Shown here: piece by piece, positions 34,405 through 46,810 of the stretch | Position numbering within the stretch: the first letter of the stretch is position 1 | Layout of the letters: each line of letters opens with the position of its first letter | Origin: Bryoerythrophyllum caledonicum | Taxonomy: Eukaryota; Streptophyta; Bryopsida; Pottiales; Pottiaceae | Assembly (NCBI GenBank): GCA_963971425.1 | Contig: OZ020518.1 | Coordinates: forward strand, 18,232,990-18,296,989 | DNA: 64,000 nucleotides | Direction: 5' to 3' | Program-made: the position numbers and the translations under genes | The notes under the pieces: model-generated | What the model saw: only the letters and a program-made list of their open reading frames with translations | Told to the model about the DNA's origin: nothing | Database searches by the model: none

Positions 34405-35619
34405 GAGCATTTCCACCCTCCCTCAGGGCCTCGGCTCTGCAGCCCGGCCTACGACCAAGGGAGGCTTGCAACGCAACCCGTTTAGCGACTGCTGACCCCA
34501 ACACCGGGGATCTGAAAAGACACATCTTCCCAAGGACATGTCGCCTCGAAAAACATGGACGCACGACTACTAGTATCAGTTGGTTCGAGCCGTCAAGAGG
34601 CACATGAGGCTCGTCCAAAGTGGATCTCCTTATTGACCATGGTCCAGCGTTGCACCAAACCTCAGCCTCAGGTAGGTCCATTTTTTTGGCCCAGCCCGTT
34701 TTAGGATTCTAGAGGCTTTTTTTGGAATTTATTTAGCCAAATTTGAGGCGTGCGGCCCCAAATTACCAACAAAGACCCCTCCATGGATCATATAGGCCCC
34801 CCCTCCAATCTAAAAATAGGGGCCAATTTTGTCCCTACCCTCCTCCACCCTTCAAAGCCTGAGGCTTGGTGCAACGCTCAACCGGGTATTTAGACAAATC
34901 CGTCAAAACTTACTATTGCGCTTTAGGCCCTCCAACTGGAGATCCAACCACTCCTCAATTGCCACGTGGGGCACAAGAGTGACTATCCCGACCACCAAAG
35001 TTATTGTGGCTTCGGCAAAACCTCTTCAATACTAGCCAGCGCTGTGGGCGGCTAGGGCGACTTGACCCCCTCACTGAGAGTTATCCAAGGGGGCCACGAG
35101 GTGGTTGGGCCAACCCTGGCCCCTATTTTGTTTTTGGATGGAGCCCTATTTATAGCAAGGAAGGGTCCCCCCTAATGAGCAATTGTCGTAGGCCCCAAAT
35201 TTGTCAAAAAAAAATCCAAAAAAGCCTCTAGATCCCCCAAAATAAGAGGCGAGAAAAATGACCCCATGCAATCAAGACGGGGCCCACCTCGGATAAGTCC
35301 TAGCAAGGGGGTCAATTTGCCCGATTTGACAGGATATCCCCACGCTCGGACTTACCACGTGGGGCCACAAGGTGGTCGGGCCAAACCCGGCCCCTATTTT
35401 GTTTTTGGATGCGACCTATTTATAGACAAGGAAGGACTTCGAAGGTGAACAATAGCCGTGGGCCCCAAATTTGTCAATTTTTTTTTCAAAAAAAAGCCTC
35501 TGGACCCCCCGAAATAAGAGGGCCAAGAATGTGACCCTATACAATTAAGATGGGGCCCACCTCGGGTAAGTCCGAGCGTGGGGATATCCTGTCCGCGCCA
35601 TCTGCCGGTGGAGATGCTC
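34405..35619. mobile_element. 1.2-kb Harbinger-like non-autonomous element
   Basis: Ends are GAGCATTTCCACC and the reverse complement of GAGCATCTCCACC; flanks are CAA (34402-34404) and TAA (35620-35622), a near-match to the TWA duplication of PIF/Harbinger. The interior has two diverged direct units (about 35095-35330 and 35365-35600) with GGCCCCTATTTTGTTTTTGG and CCCCAAATTTGTCA. A related stretch in reverse orientation lies near 34680-34830. No transposase. Confidence 0.6.
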
Positions 35620-36525
35620 TAAGGGTTCAACCCGTTCAGGCAGTTTTGGCGCCAAATCATCGTCTCTTCCAACCATCTTCACGAGTTGCTTTCGCTTTCG
35701 GCTTCACAAGAACTCCCTCACGAGGAGTCCACACAACTCAGAATGTGCTGTGTTTCTTGCGGTGTTCTCGTTTGATATCTATGTGATAGTAGTCTCACAC
35801 TGGTGTGATACCTGTCAAATATCCGCGTTATACACGGGTGTTATTCCCTGCAAAGAACAAGAACATGTGGTTGTACAGCGGGGATGCTGCTCGTCGAGCT
35901 TAGCTATGGCGAAAGTTTCAAACATGGACCTAGGGTTTCAAACTCTCATTGATCACCATGGCTTCATTGCTGAACGCTCGGAGCGTCCTCTCTGTCGCAA
36001 CTATTTAAGCTCACCAGCTGAAAATCAACACGCTCCGGTGCGGCGCCGTGGACTGAAGTGGAGCGAGCTCGCGAAAGAAGATCCGTGATCACGAATTGGA
36101 CTAGATTGGTTTCAGGTGTGTGTCTTTTCAATGTGCAGCTCATTTCGAACCAGTTGATCGTCTTGTTTACTAAATGGCGTCGAATTTTGCAGCAATGTGG
36201 AGTGCTTTTTTTCTTTTCTTGAAAAAAAAGATTGTCGATTGTGTGAATTGGCTGCAATCAATCAGTCTCGGTGTTTTGTTTCGCGTTGTTGCATTAATCG
36301 CCATTGCTAGAATGCGAAGCATAGTGAAATGCTCGGCTCCGCGGTGGAGTTGGAGAGAATAATGTAGTGCATTCTAGTGACGTCTCATAAGTGGATTTTT
36401 GGACAGGTTTAGGGGAGGATTGTGCCATTGGTTGTGCGGAGGCAGGTTGCATTTGATGAGGCGAAGGAGATCTGATTTGCGTCGAGGGGTTGGAATAGTT
36501 TGATGAGATTTTTGTCTCCAGAGGG
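35620..36525. other. TPLATE upstream region
   Basis: The 906 bp before the TPLATE start codon should hold its promoter and 5' untranslated region. GC content rises toward the gene. A CT-rich tract near 36205 and short upstream frames occur. No specific site was identified. Confidence 0.4.
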
Positions 36526-39500
36526 ATGGATCAAGTGTTTGCGTCAATAAAGACGGAGCTCGCGTCCAATGACGGAGTTCGGCAGTCTCAGGCGCTGTTG
36601 CTGGTGCTGCAGTATGCGGCGGCGGGGAAGGACATCTCGTCCATTGCGAGCGCGGCCTGCGACGAGATCATCGCCAGCCCTGCGAGTGCGGTTTGTAAGA
36701 AGCTGGCGTTCGACTTGATCCGGTGCACGCGCCTGACGGGCGAGCAGTGGGAGGTCGTGTGCCGGGGGATCCAGAATGACTTCGAGTTTCCGGACTCGGA
36801 CGTCACCGCCGCGGCGGTGTCGATTCTGTCCGCCATTCCGTCCTGGCGGCTCGGTAAGTTTATTACGGACTGCAGCGAGGAGATTTCGAATTGCATCGTG
36901 CACGACAATCCGAACTTGCGCTACGCGATCGTGGAGACGCTCGGGTGCTTGCTGGCGCGCGACGATATCGTTAATCTTTGCGTGACGAGTGCTGCGCTGT
37001 TGGACAGAGTCGCGACGTGGTGGCGGCAGATCGGAGAGTGTATGCTGCATCCCTCAGACCCTGTTTCAAGGATCGCTTTCGAGGGTGTGGGCCGCTTGTT
37101 ATTGGAGTTTAGTACGAAGAAGCTCAGTCGATTGGCGGGAGATAAGCTGGTTCCAAGCGAGGATTCGCTTGCTATTCGAGCTGGCTGGGTGGTAGCCATG
37201 TGCAGATTCGTCTGGGAGAAGCGGGACATCTTGATGGCTCGCGCAAGGGTGTTGACAATTGAGAGCTTTCGCGCGTCTGTCTTTCCTCTTGTGTTCTCGG
37301 CCAAAGCTGTGGCTACGAGAATGGTGGAAGATATGCAGGTTTGAGTTCTTGCCTAAGCTCTTTCAATCTGGCTCTGTGATGGCAGTATATTGTCTATGTA
37401 ATGTCACTCTCGATCAGGGACATGGTCACATCATCAGTAGTTGAGGCTCAAGTGGCGGTCTTCAATTATCCTGAGGGTTTATTCGCTTCTAAGCGTCTTA
37501 TTCTGCCGTGCTTTCTAATAGCGAACAAGTTATTCACTATTCATAACGATAATACGTGAAAGGATATTCGTTTTGGTCCTTACATTTCTACGGAAGACCT
37601 ATGGTTTTGGCTGGAAATGAACAGGGAGCATTGCTACATATGTTGAATTCTATTTGAACTCATTGGCTCCTCTTGGCATATTCTAGACCTTGAATCTTTG
37701 TAGCAACCTTGTGACGGAGGAAGGTTACAATGTTGGGATTGTTCGTCTCCTGGTCTTATCAGTATGTAGCACATGATGGTGTTCTTAAATGAGGAGTTTC
37801 CTCTAACGTTCGGTTGTTTGCAGAAATTGTCAGGCTTAAAGGGAACCCCTCGATTGGCAGTTGAAGAGAGAGATTTTCGCAATGCTGAGCACATCCTAGG
37901 AATTTCTGACGTAGTCTCTCACCTTATGCCTTACTTGTTTGTTCTGGACCCAGCTTTGGTTTATGAAGTCAGCGTCAACCTCCTCTCTTTGGCTGACGTG
38001 CCTGGGGGTAAACCAGAGTGGGCATCAGCACCAATAACTGCCCTTCTGACCCTGTGGGATCGGCAAGAATATAACGCGGGTCGAGAAAGTATTGTCCGAG
38101 CTGTTGTGAAGAACCTTCAGCTTCTGGATCTACATTTGCAGGTCTATTTGCAATTGTCTCCAATCTCTTGAAATCCCAACTTTGTAAGTACGTATTATGC
38201 TTTCTTCTGTACCAAAACCTTCATGTACCTCATTTCGCAGGTTTCTCTCTTCAAGCGGCTCCTTTTGATGGTCAGGAATCTTAGAGTGGAAGCAGATCGC
38301 ATGCATGCCCTTGCTTGCATTTGCCGGACTGCTCTTAGCGTGGACCTGTTTGCAAAAGAAAGTGTCAGGAGAGGCCAAAAACCTCTTCTGAACACGAATA
38401 TAGCTGCATTGTTTGAGGATGCGAAAATCAGGGAGGATCTGGGAAGCATCAACAGCGAAAGCCTTTTTCGAGAAGAGTTAGTGGCTTGTCTTGTTGAGAG
38501 TTGTTTTCAGCTCTCCGTTCCTCTTGCTCGTATGAAAGCCATGGCCCCCGAGAGCCGTGTTATAGGAGCTCTGAATTATGGTACAGTATCAGGTGCCATG
38601 AGCTGGACTCAATCAGCGCTTGAAGTTGTTGAAGTTTGCCGGCCCTGTGTGAAGTGGGACTGTCAAGGTAGCTTTTCTTTCTACCTTTTCTTAAGGCATT
38701 AATATTGCAGAAATTATTCTTTAGATGTTAATGACTATCCTATTCTTTTTCAGCTGGATCCTGCTGTTGTACTGATTCTCGATTAACAGATCCGCGTTTC
38801 TAGCTCAGACTCGTGAATTTATATAAATGTTGATATTTGATATGTTTCCACTGTTCTTGGGCGAGAAGTCGTGTTTTGCACATGTATACTCCAGTGACGA
38901 GGTTGTATACTTGATGCAGGTCGAACATATGCAATGGACTGCTACTTGAAGTTACTGGTGCGTTTGTGCCATATCTATGATACTGTTGGAGGAGTGAAGA
39001 AGGCCAAAGATGGTGCTTCTCCTGAACAAATCTTGGCGGAGACTCGGTTGCAAGCTTTGCTAATGCAACTCGTCAAAGATCTCATCGAGGTTGTAACTTG
39101 AAAACTATTGCAAATTTTTATTTGTGGGTTTTATTCAACAATCGAAATCTTCTTGTGCTCCCTCTTGTTGTGTTCTTTAAGGATTGTCCTAGATAATGGC
39201 TTGATATCCCTTACAGAAACAGGACTGACTTCTTTGAATTGGTTTGCTTGTGTTCAGGTCACAACTGCACGACTTAAAGCCCGTGTAATCTGGTCTCTAG
39301 CAGAGCACTTTGATCTTGAAAGTCTAGACCCTCTGCTTGCAGATGATCCAGAAGATCCTCTCAACATCATTGTTGATCATATTCACAAAGTCATGTTCAA
39401 TGTAGATTCTACAGCAACTGTGACAAACAGGTGCATAACGTTTTTGTGGGTCTCTGTACATTCGTATCTTGGTTGGAGGTCACAATAGTGATGATCTGTG

Positions 39501-42476
39501 CCCTGGATATTTCGGACAGTTACTAATGGCTTGGTGCAGTAGTAATGCGGTTATTCTCCCCTCAAATATTTCATATTTTTGGAACATTGTTACAATCTCT
39601 TAAAATAACGTCTGCTATGAACATCTGAATTAGACTTTCAGTGGTTTATGTTGGATAATTGTTGAAAACCTTTTGCCGATGAGACATTGATTTGTTGCGG
39701 GGGTTATATTGTTCGGTGCTATCGTTAGAATTTTTCACTCGTGTTCTCTTTCACTATTTCGATCCTGCAGGTTACAGGATGTACAAGCTTTACTTGTGAG
39801 TTCAGAGCATTTAGGTTCAAGAAACTTGAGAGCAGGCCAGATGCTGACTAGAGAACTGGAGGATTTTAGGAATAGTACTTTAGCTGACTCAGTAAATAAA
39901 CATCAATGTCGCCTCATCCTACAGAAGTTCAAATATATCTCCAAACGCCCTGATTCCAAGTAAGATACTCCCAACATGTTCTTATCCTGAATATTATACT
40001 CTAATACGGTTCTTGTCTTCGTGTCGCAGGCACGAGGTAATGGAGTTGTTTCTGTTACTTTCGGGTATGTTTTGCATGCATCGGCTGCTTCCTTCCTAAT
40101 AGAACGGTGCTTTTTTCTACTGTAAAGGTGGGTAGGAAATTCAGGAGCTACAGGCGACTATCCTTTTACTCACCATAAACTTTCCGTTCAGTATTTCGAT
40201 GCTTCGGCAGCTCAGGATCGTAAGCTTGAAGACCTTGTTCACACGGCTGTCCAAGAGCTCTGGAGACCTGCTCAGAGTGAACTCACCTTAGCAACGTCTG
40301 GAATGACTTATTTGAAGGCTCCACCAACTACCATCACTTTGTCGGGCAGCAGCGATCCTTGTTATGTTGAGGCATACCATTTGACTGATTCACACGAGAA
40401 GCGACTAACTCTGCACCTTAAGGTATGGAAAGTGAGATCATCCTGTTTTTGGAGGACGGTCAATTTTGTCTCACTATTGGACGACTTAGCGGGATGTCTA
40501 GCTAAGATGCTCGAGTTGAGCATAAAGAATCTGGTTCTTATTTGCATTTATGACTCCGAGGCCCGTGTTATGTGTGGAAATTTATAAGTGTTTTGGATGT
40601 CTTCAGTTTGTGAAGCAGACGGTAACTCTTGGTTGTGTACGTTTGAGGATGCTTCCAGATTCTGAACCTGACTGATCAAGAACTCAAGCGGGTGGATGTT
40701 CGCGTTGGGCTCATCGGCGCGCTACGATTTATGGATGGCTCCCCTCAGGGTGTCCGCCAATTACAGCAGCTTCAGTCGCAGGTAAGCTTTTGGTTGCATG
40801 ACACTTCTTCTACAAGATGGTGTATAAAACTCGATATCATGACTAGTGCAATGGTGTTAGTATGAGGAGTTTGATTGTTTGTTTGTTTTTTTTGTTGTTT
40901 TTTGTTTCTGTTTTTGTTATGTGTATTTAGAGTACTACTTGAGAAACCTTGAGATTACCGTGAGAATATCTGATGACGACAGAATGTATATAACAACTTT
41001 CACGGTGTATCTGTGTAGGATCCAGTTGTATCTAATGTTACTGTCGGAGTATCACGATTCGAGCGTTGTTCCTTGTGTGTACAACTCTTATATTATCCAT
41101 TCTTTGGCGGAGTTGGGTTGACCAATGGTGAAGATGGCGAGAGTCGTGTCGAAGACGGACTTCAGGGAATGAGGCTGCGGAAGAACTCTACATCTGAATA
41201 TGGTGAACCAGTTGTGTTGCGTTGTGGATCGTATCGGCTACCTCTCATAGAACTTCTAGTTCCTTATGCTCTTTCGCCGGTGGAGTTTTTTAGGATCTGG
41301 CCAAGTCTACCTGCTATTACTGAGTACACTGGGGCCTACACATATGAAAGTTCAGGGCTCAAAGCAGCCACAGTTTCTGAAGGGTACATGGAACCGGCTG
41401 TTTTTCCCTTCCTTTCAGGATTAAGAGCTTTATCATCAAAACCATTCCATAAAGTGTGCTCTCATGTGCTGCGGACAGTGGCAGGGTTTCAGGTACGCAC
41501 ATCTGAATTTATGTGGACTAGTGTTAATAGTCGAAGTATCTTTGATCAACTCCTAGTATTGTTGTGCGTATGTTCACTTAATGGTAACCACGAGATCGGA
41601 CAGTTAAAATTGGTCTTTTCGATAGAGATATTTATGGCTTCCTTTAAGGTTGTGCAACATCATGGTACTTAGTCCTCTTCAACCAATCCTGCTCTTATTG
41701 CCTCCAGCATTTTTGTTCTGGTATTCTCGTTTGAACCCCACGGCGTGTTAGCCCCATTAATCCGCTTAGTCTTATGTTTGGGACTCATCACCTAGTGACT
41801 TCGTGTGCAGATCTGCTATGCTGCCAAGTCGTGGTACGGTGATCTAGTAGGTATGATGGTATTTGGAGCAAGTGAAGTGAGTGGAGATGTTGATCTTGGT
41901 GAAGAGACAAAGACCATGGTATGCAAGTTTGTAGTGAGGTCATCGTCGGGGAAGCTTGTGGATGAGATTAGTGCTGATGTTCAAACTTGGCTTGACGATT
42001 TAACTGACAATGCTGTTCGAGAGGTCTCCGAAGAAGAAGTGGAGGTTAGTAGCATTGCAGCATTCAATTTTCGTTATGCTTCCATTGGTATAGTGCCCCT
42101 TGTAATCATTTGTACTCTTTATATTGAGTATTAGAATGGATCGTTTAACCTTTACGTCATAGCAGCTTCTCGACATTTTTTTCCTACCAAATCCTAGTAA
42201 CCGTTGGTATTTCTGTGACAGGCTGCTGCTGCTGACAAAATTAAGAGATTACTGGAGATTTTAGCCGTCATTAGGGCAAAGCCACCTCCTCAGTCTCAGC
42301 CTGAACTGGACACAGACTCAGAAGATGATAGCTTGCTGCCAGGCTTAGAGACAAAGCCGAAGAAAAAGCCCACAACACTTTTCCTGCCTTCTCCTGAAGA
42401 TATGGAGCATCAGGCGTTGCAATCGGCTGTATTACATGAGTGGCAGACTTTTCGTCTCCAGCAGGCTGTAAACTAG
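36526..42476 (+). CDS. TPLATE: TPLATE, endocytic adaptor complex subunit, 11 exons
   Basis: Exons: 36526-37338, 37824-38141, 38241-38667, 38920-39089, 39258-39430, 39771-39959, 40128-40422, 40659-40781, 41019-41492, 41811-42044, 42222-42476. All have GT-AG limits and join in frame to 1,156 residues (Arabidopsis TPLATE has 1,176). Sequence agrees along the whole length: SAVCKKLAFDLIRCTRL near the N terminus, VSLFKRLLLMVRNLR, ESRVIGALNYGTVSGAMSWT, LLADDPEDPLNIIVDHIHKV, GDYPFTHHKLSVQ, FLSGLRALSSKPFHKVCSH, MMVFGASEVS. The N-terminal part is an adaptin-like helical solenoid and the later part contains the appendage-type domains. TPLATE belongs to the plant TPLATE/TSET complex that drives clathrin-mediated endocytosis at the plasma membrane and cell plate. 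The acidic/lysine-rich C-terminal tail of Arabidopsis is shorter here. The gene looks intact. Confidence 0.95.
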
Positions 42477-43019
42477 ACTAGGGCCTTTTCCGGTCAGTCA
42501 TTCCCCCTTATTGATTCCTTCAGTAGTTAATTAGGTGTAGACGTCAATAGAAAACAGCCTAAGCTATTCAATATTGAGAACGGTGGAGTTCACCTATTGA
42601 TTCTTGTGTAGTCACAAGGTTTTTCCATGTTGGATATGAGCCCATGGGCAGGCATGTAATGAGAGATGATTCAGCTCCCAGCAGTTATGAGTCGTAGTTG
42701 GCATGGGACGTCCTTCTGACAGGTCAGCCAAACCCCATTATTCTCAATATTCCAAAATAGATTTTCACCTTCCGTATTCCTATTAAGTCTCTCAAGGTGG
42801 TCCTTGTTCTAATGTTCTTGGATAAAAGTATGTCCTTTAATTTTAACAGGTGAACGGTGGGGGAAATCTTTGAAGCCAAACAGAAAAATGGTGTCGAGGA
42901 TCTGGACGTTGAGGTGAAGTCCGAGTGGCCGATTACACAAAATAATTAGAGGTCGAACTAATCCTCCGTGTGGTATCTTTTCACCTCGCAATTCTTTCTG
43001 TTGAGTATCAACTTCTGAG
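42477..43019. other. TPLATE 3' end and upstream region of the next gene
   Basis: No separate gene. It holds the TPLATE 3' untranslated region and the leader of the RING-like ORF. Confidence 0.45.
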
Positions 43020-44117
43020 ATGGGCTGCAACGGGACCTTCTTCGCTGACTCGCTAATTCCTTCATTTTTCGACAATGTCGCCGTAGTCGATGACAAGTAT
43101 CGAGATGTGGCCGCTAGCGTGGATGCCAACGCAAACTTTACAGGGCTTGCTACCATTGAAGGGTCATCAAGCATTGTAGCTGTGGATTTGCAAGAGGGTA
43201 ATGCTCAAGGCTTGGCTCCAGTTGAATCGTCGTTAAATCCTACGAGTCTATTTGACGAATTGAGGGAATTGTGGGTTGGTGAACCTTCCAGTTGGATAGA
43301 GCAATGCATCGACACAATTTGGATGCCTCAAGAAAGGAACGAGCTCCAGAGTTTCCCTGTCGATCTGGTGGCGGCAAATTTTGGTGAATCTGTACCTTGT
43401 TTAGATCGACCAGAAGCGGACCCTGTGCACTATCAAGCTAATATGGATGTGGAGTATGATTACGCGAGCTCTTCAAGAAGAGCCCAATTTCCCCACATGG
43501 AATCCGGGTGTCATAAGATTCATTCAGAGGGAGATCAGCATGAGTTCTTCGCTTGCGTTCTCTGCGGGAACCTCTCGACATCTCAAATTGGAAGGCCTTG
43601 CGGTCACGTAATCTGCCAGCCTTCTTGCATACAAACTTGGAGTCTAGACGAAGGGCATGCTTGCCCGTATTGCTGGTATATCTGTGGTGGTGGCTCTGAG
43701 ATCATGGATAATAAAAACAACCTGGAATGCAGAACAGATTTTGATGAACTCGTCCTTATTCCAGAGGAGTATCTACCCTGCTTGGCTCCTCCTCGGGATT
43801 TGGACATTCCCGGCTATTGCGGGCGGACTGAAATGGAGGAACTCGATCAAGCCGTGCAGGAACCATACCAATTGGTGCTTCAGGAAGCAGAACGGGAATC
43901 TCTTCAGGAAATTTTTCCTCTCCAAACTGTAGCAGAAGCGGTACAGTTTCTTCTTATGCCAGTGGAAGAGATTTCACCTACTCCTAACTTGCAATCAAAT
44001 GGAGGCCGGAAGCGGGGGAGAGAGACGTTGGTTGTGGACCACAATGGCATCGCAATGTGGGTTCAGGGGTTCATCAAACTTTTATATTCTTCTGAATGGG
44101 GTCAAATTCATAGATGA
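43020..44117 (+). CDS. RING-like zinc-finger protein (likely 5' part of a larger gene)
   Basis: A 365-residue open frame. Residues about 178-222 contain C-V-L-C, a loop of ten residues, C-G-H-V-I-C, then C six residues after the His and C-P-Y-C, fitting a RING-type (two-zinc) pattern; such domains usually give ubiquitin ligase activity. The rest is acidic and unrecognised, with a basic GGRKRGRE patch near residue 330 that could be nuclear targeting. A GT donor (for example at 44100, after SEWG) could join it to the AP2-like exon beginning near 44138, since both are in phase; the annotated stop at 44115-44117 would then lie in an intron. The start is the first ATG of the frame. Confidence 0.6.
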   Translation: MGCNGTFFADSLIPSFFDNVAVVDDKYRDVAASVDANANFTGLATIEGSSSIVAVDLQEGNAQGLAPVESSLNPTSLFDELRELWVGEPSSWIEQCIDTIWMPQERNELQSFPVDLVAANFGESVPCLDRPEADPVHYQANMDVEYDYASSSRRAQFPHMESGCHKIHSEGDQHEFFACVLCGNLSTSQIGRPCGHVICQPSCIQTWSLDEGHACPYCWYICGGGSEIMDNKNNLECRTDFDELVLIPEEYLPCLAPPRDLDIPGYCGRTEMEELDQAVQEPYQLVLQEAERESLQEIFPLQTVAEAVQFLLMPVEEISPTPNLQSNGGRKRGRETLVVDHNGIAMWVQGFIKLLYSSEWGQIHR

Positions 44118-44137
44118 GTGTTAGATGATCCTTCAGG

Positions 44138-45853
44138 AATTTGCAATCATGCGTAGAGAAAGTTTGTGCCATTGGCTTCATTTCCAGCAACTAACTCTGA
44201 TTCGACGGTTGTATAGGCGATACGATGGATGTGAAGAGCGATTCACGGCTTACTACAGACCTTCATATTGGACAGAAGATGACAGTTCTGTCTTCCTAGG
44301 TACTCAATCAATTGAAGTATTCAGTTTCAACTGGAGTTTTGAAGAAGATGCTTGCTAGAACGTTTTCTTCTGAAGATGATCATGCCCTCTCAGCTCTGTG
44401 GACTAATAATTGATCTGGTACAGTGGCACCGACTTGTAGATGGGTTTAGAGCATCCCACCGGTTCTCAAACCCGGTGGGTATTCAATGCATTTGCATTGA
44501 ATAGTGGCGGGGCCCAGCCACCGGGCGGCCTGCCACCCTTCTTCCGCACACTCCGCTCATGTTTGAGCAGCGGGTCCGGTGGCTGTAGCCCGGTGTCCAC
44601 TGATTGGTTGCATTCATTGCAAACATTCTATATTCTCGCATCTTGGGTGGTGCAGCCTATAGGATTCTTGTGGGCATATGGCTCAACTGTGAGCCGGTGG
44701 GGCTTCCTCTTGAATACTCCCCTGCATATCAGAAATAACTCTACACCACCGCAGCAGGGAGCGGGTAGGGGTGGGGATGCTCTTAGGTGTGCATCTACGC
44801 GTTGTGACAAATAATCGCATTGAATTTGACGGCTGATAATTGTGCAGGGGAGTATCCAACGCACGAAGAAGCAGCAGATGCGCATAACTTAGTGGCATTA
44901 TTGCATGAAGGAAGCGATGCCCAGCTAATTTTACCCCACACAGTAAGAATGACGTACAAGCATTGTATGCTTTTTCTGTAGGCTATGCCAGAGAATAGGT
45001 TGTGTCTGACATGTTCACTTTTACTACAACAGTGTGTGGATAATGCTGAGAGTGCACTCAAGTTTCGCGCTTACCGCCGGGAATCTCTTTCATCTGAAAC
45101 AATTCCCGACGATTCAGGCATGTACTGTTCAGGCATGTCGAACATACTGAAACCTACTTGGCGTTCGATAACAGGCCGAGAGATATACAAACGAGTTGAG
45201 AAGATGGGGAGGCAGGCATCATGTGGACCTGGTCTGCGAATTAAGACTCAGGTAGGTTTTGAAACTCCAGCAGATCGTAGAATCTGAATGTCTGTGCCAC
45301 TGTTCTGAACCAAATGTGCAAAATGGTGAGCAGGGGGAGAGGGTTATTGAAGGACGGTGGTGTGAATTACAAGCATGTTGGCCGGTGAGAATGATTACTC
45401 ATTTCCTCTCCTGTCTGACTTCAAGGATGTAAAATTTGTAATTGAAACTCGTACTTTGGTTTCAGGAGGTGGTCTGGGAAGAAGAAAGGCACAAGGTATT
45501 TTTCCACCGTGAGCGATGATCTCGTGAGCTCGAGCAATGTGAAGACGAGCAAGGTTGCAAAGAGGACTTTTCTGAACACGTTTGGTATGTTTTGAGCAAT
45601 GACTGGTTCACTTGATACCAAAACTTTTTATTATAGGATACTGGTATGCTAAGAATGACTCGATTTGGTGCCAGACACCGCTGAACAAGCTGCTCAATAT
45701 GCCGATCAAATATTGGTGAAGCGGAAAGGGGTGGAGGCGTGGACGAATTTCCCCCTCAGCTCCTACATTCCAAGCAAAGATCTGCCGTTGTCGTTTCTCC
45801 CAATATCCAACAACTTCAGAGACAACCTGACATACAAACGAACCAAAGCCTGA
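44138..45853 (+). CDS. AP2/ERF-like domain protein, two AP2-like units, multi-exon
   Basis: Exon ending 44299 (LYRRYDGCEERFTAYYRP, then DDSSVFLG) joins exon 44848-44942 (EYPTHEEAADAHNLVALLHE, then SDAQLILP), together resembling one AP2 domain (YRGVR...LGTFDTAEEAARAYD...NFP). Exon 45033-45251 (or from 44985) is a linker. Exons 45334-45384, 45466-45584 and 45675-45853 give a second unit: NYKHVGRRWSGKKKGTRYFS, then LNTFDTAEQAAQYADQ and GVEAWTNFP, ending in TGA at 45851. The phase between 45251 and 45334 does not fit in my model, so one junction is wrong or the gene is damaged. AP2 domains bind DNA. An intron (44300-44847) holds a MITE. It may be the 3' part of the RING-like ORF gene. Confidence 0.6.
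44449..44782. mobile_element. 334-bp Harbinger-type MITE in an intron
   Basis: Ends GAGCATCCCACC and the reverse complement of GAGCATCCCCACC. Exact TTA duplications lie at 44446-44448 and 44783-44785. It belongs to the same terminal family as 34405-35619. It lies in the intron between the two halves of the first AP2-like unit, 65 bp before the acceptor. Confidence 0.85.
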
Positions 45854-46810
45854 TGTGTCGTTTGCTTGAGAACTGGTCCGCAGATCGAGAGCAAGTCTAA
45901 GATTCCAGAGGAAAACACTCATACACACACCAAGATTCATTGCGCGTCCCCAGACACCCGACGTCTCGCATTCTGATGAGTATCATCTCTACACGCACCT
46001 CTATTATTGAACATTTTAGTCTTGAGAATTGTCATTCTATCACCTAAAAACATGTGCCAGTTCTGAACTCCGATTGGCGAACACTTCAAAAGGACCCACA
46101 TCAAAGCTCACGAACACTTCAACACTGAGTGGGTAACGAGGAACATCAAATCACTTCTTACAATCCAGGAACGGCGGCACTAGTTCGTCCACCACATCCT
46201 TGTGAAACAAAAAAAAAAGCAACACACAAGCATTGCATGTGTACTTGCATATGTACATTTTGGTACAGACAAATCATCCCCAGTCCTTTCACTCACCTTG
46301 AACCAAAAACTCTCCTGAGATCGACTGACTTTACATAGGCTTACCAAGGAAAAAGAAAGGTAAAAACTCACTCCCTTCCCCTGACTACTCTCTCAGTACC
46401 ATACTCCCAAGTGAGGAAGTACCAAGGCTAGGATGTTGAATCTCTACTGTACAAGGATAAGAAAAGATGCAAGATTTCAAATAAGAAGCCAGGCTCACAA
46501 AATTGCTGCTCAGAGTCCCGGAAAGAGAGAAGTGGTGCTCTGGGGTTTGATTACCCATCTCTCTCTACCTTGCGCGCTCCCTCTCTCGAGGTGACCTCAT
46601 CCCATGAAACCACAGACGTGGATGAGCTCGGTGTTCGCAGCCTGGAACGCATGCTAGACTCGATGCAGCAACGCATGGTAATTCTCCCTCAAAATTATGG
46701 CCTCCAATTGGGCGACTGACAGTTCGGTCTCCAGGAGCGCATACGCTGTGGAGATCATCCATGTGTGGGAGCGCGACCGAATGAATGCGGGAAGTGGTGG
46801 CGGTGGAGCT
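45854..46810. other. convergent 3' spacer
   Basis: The 957 bp lie between the stop of the plus-strand AP2-like gene and the stop of the minus-strand bHLH gene, so they hold both 3' untranslated regions. No repeat was recognised. Confidence 0.45.

Noticed and set aside
36544-37304. Minus-strand open frames within TPLATE exon 1
   Set aside because: They are shadows of the well-supported plus-strand exon.
40028-40034. Mini-exon GCACGAG in TPLATE between exons 6 and 7
   Set aside because: It would break the frame; joining 39959 directly to 40128 restores PDSKWVGNSG in agreement with known TPLATE.
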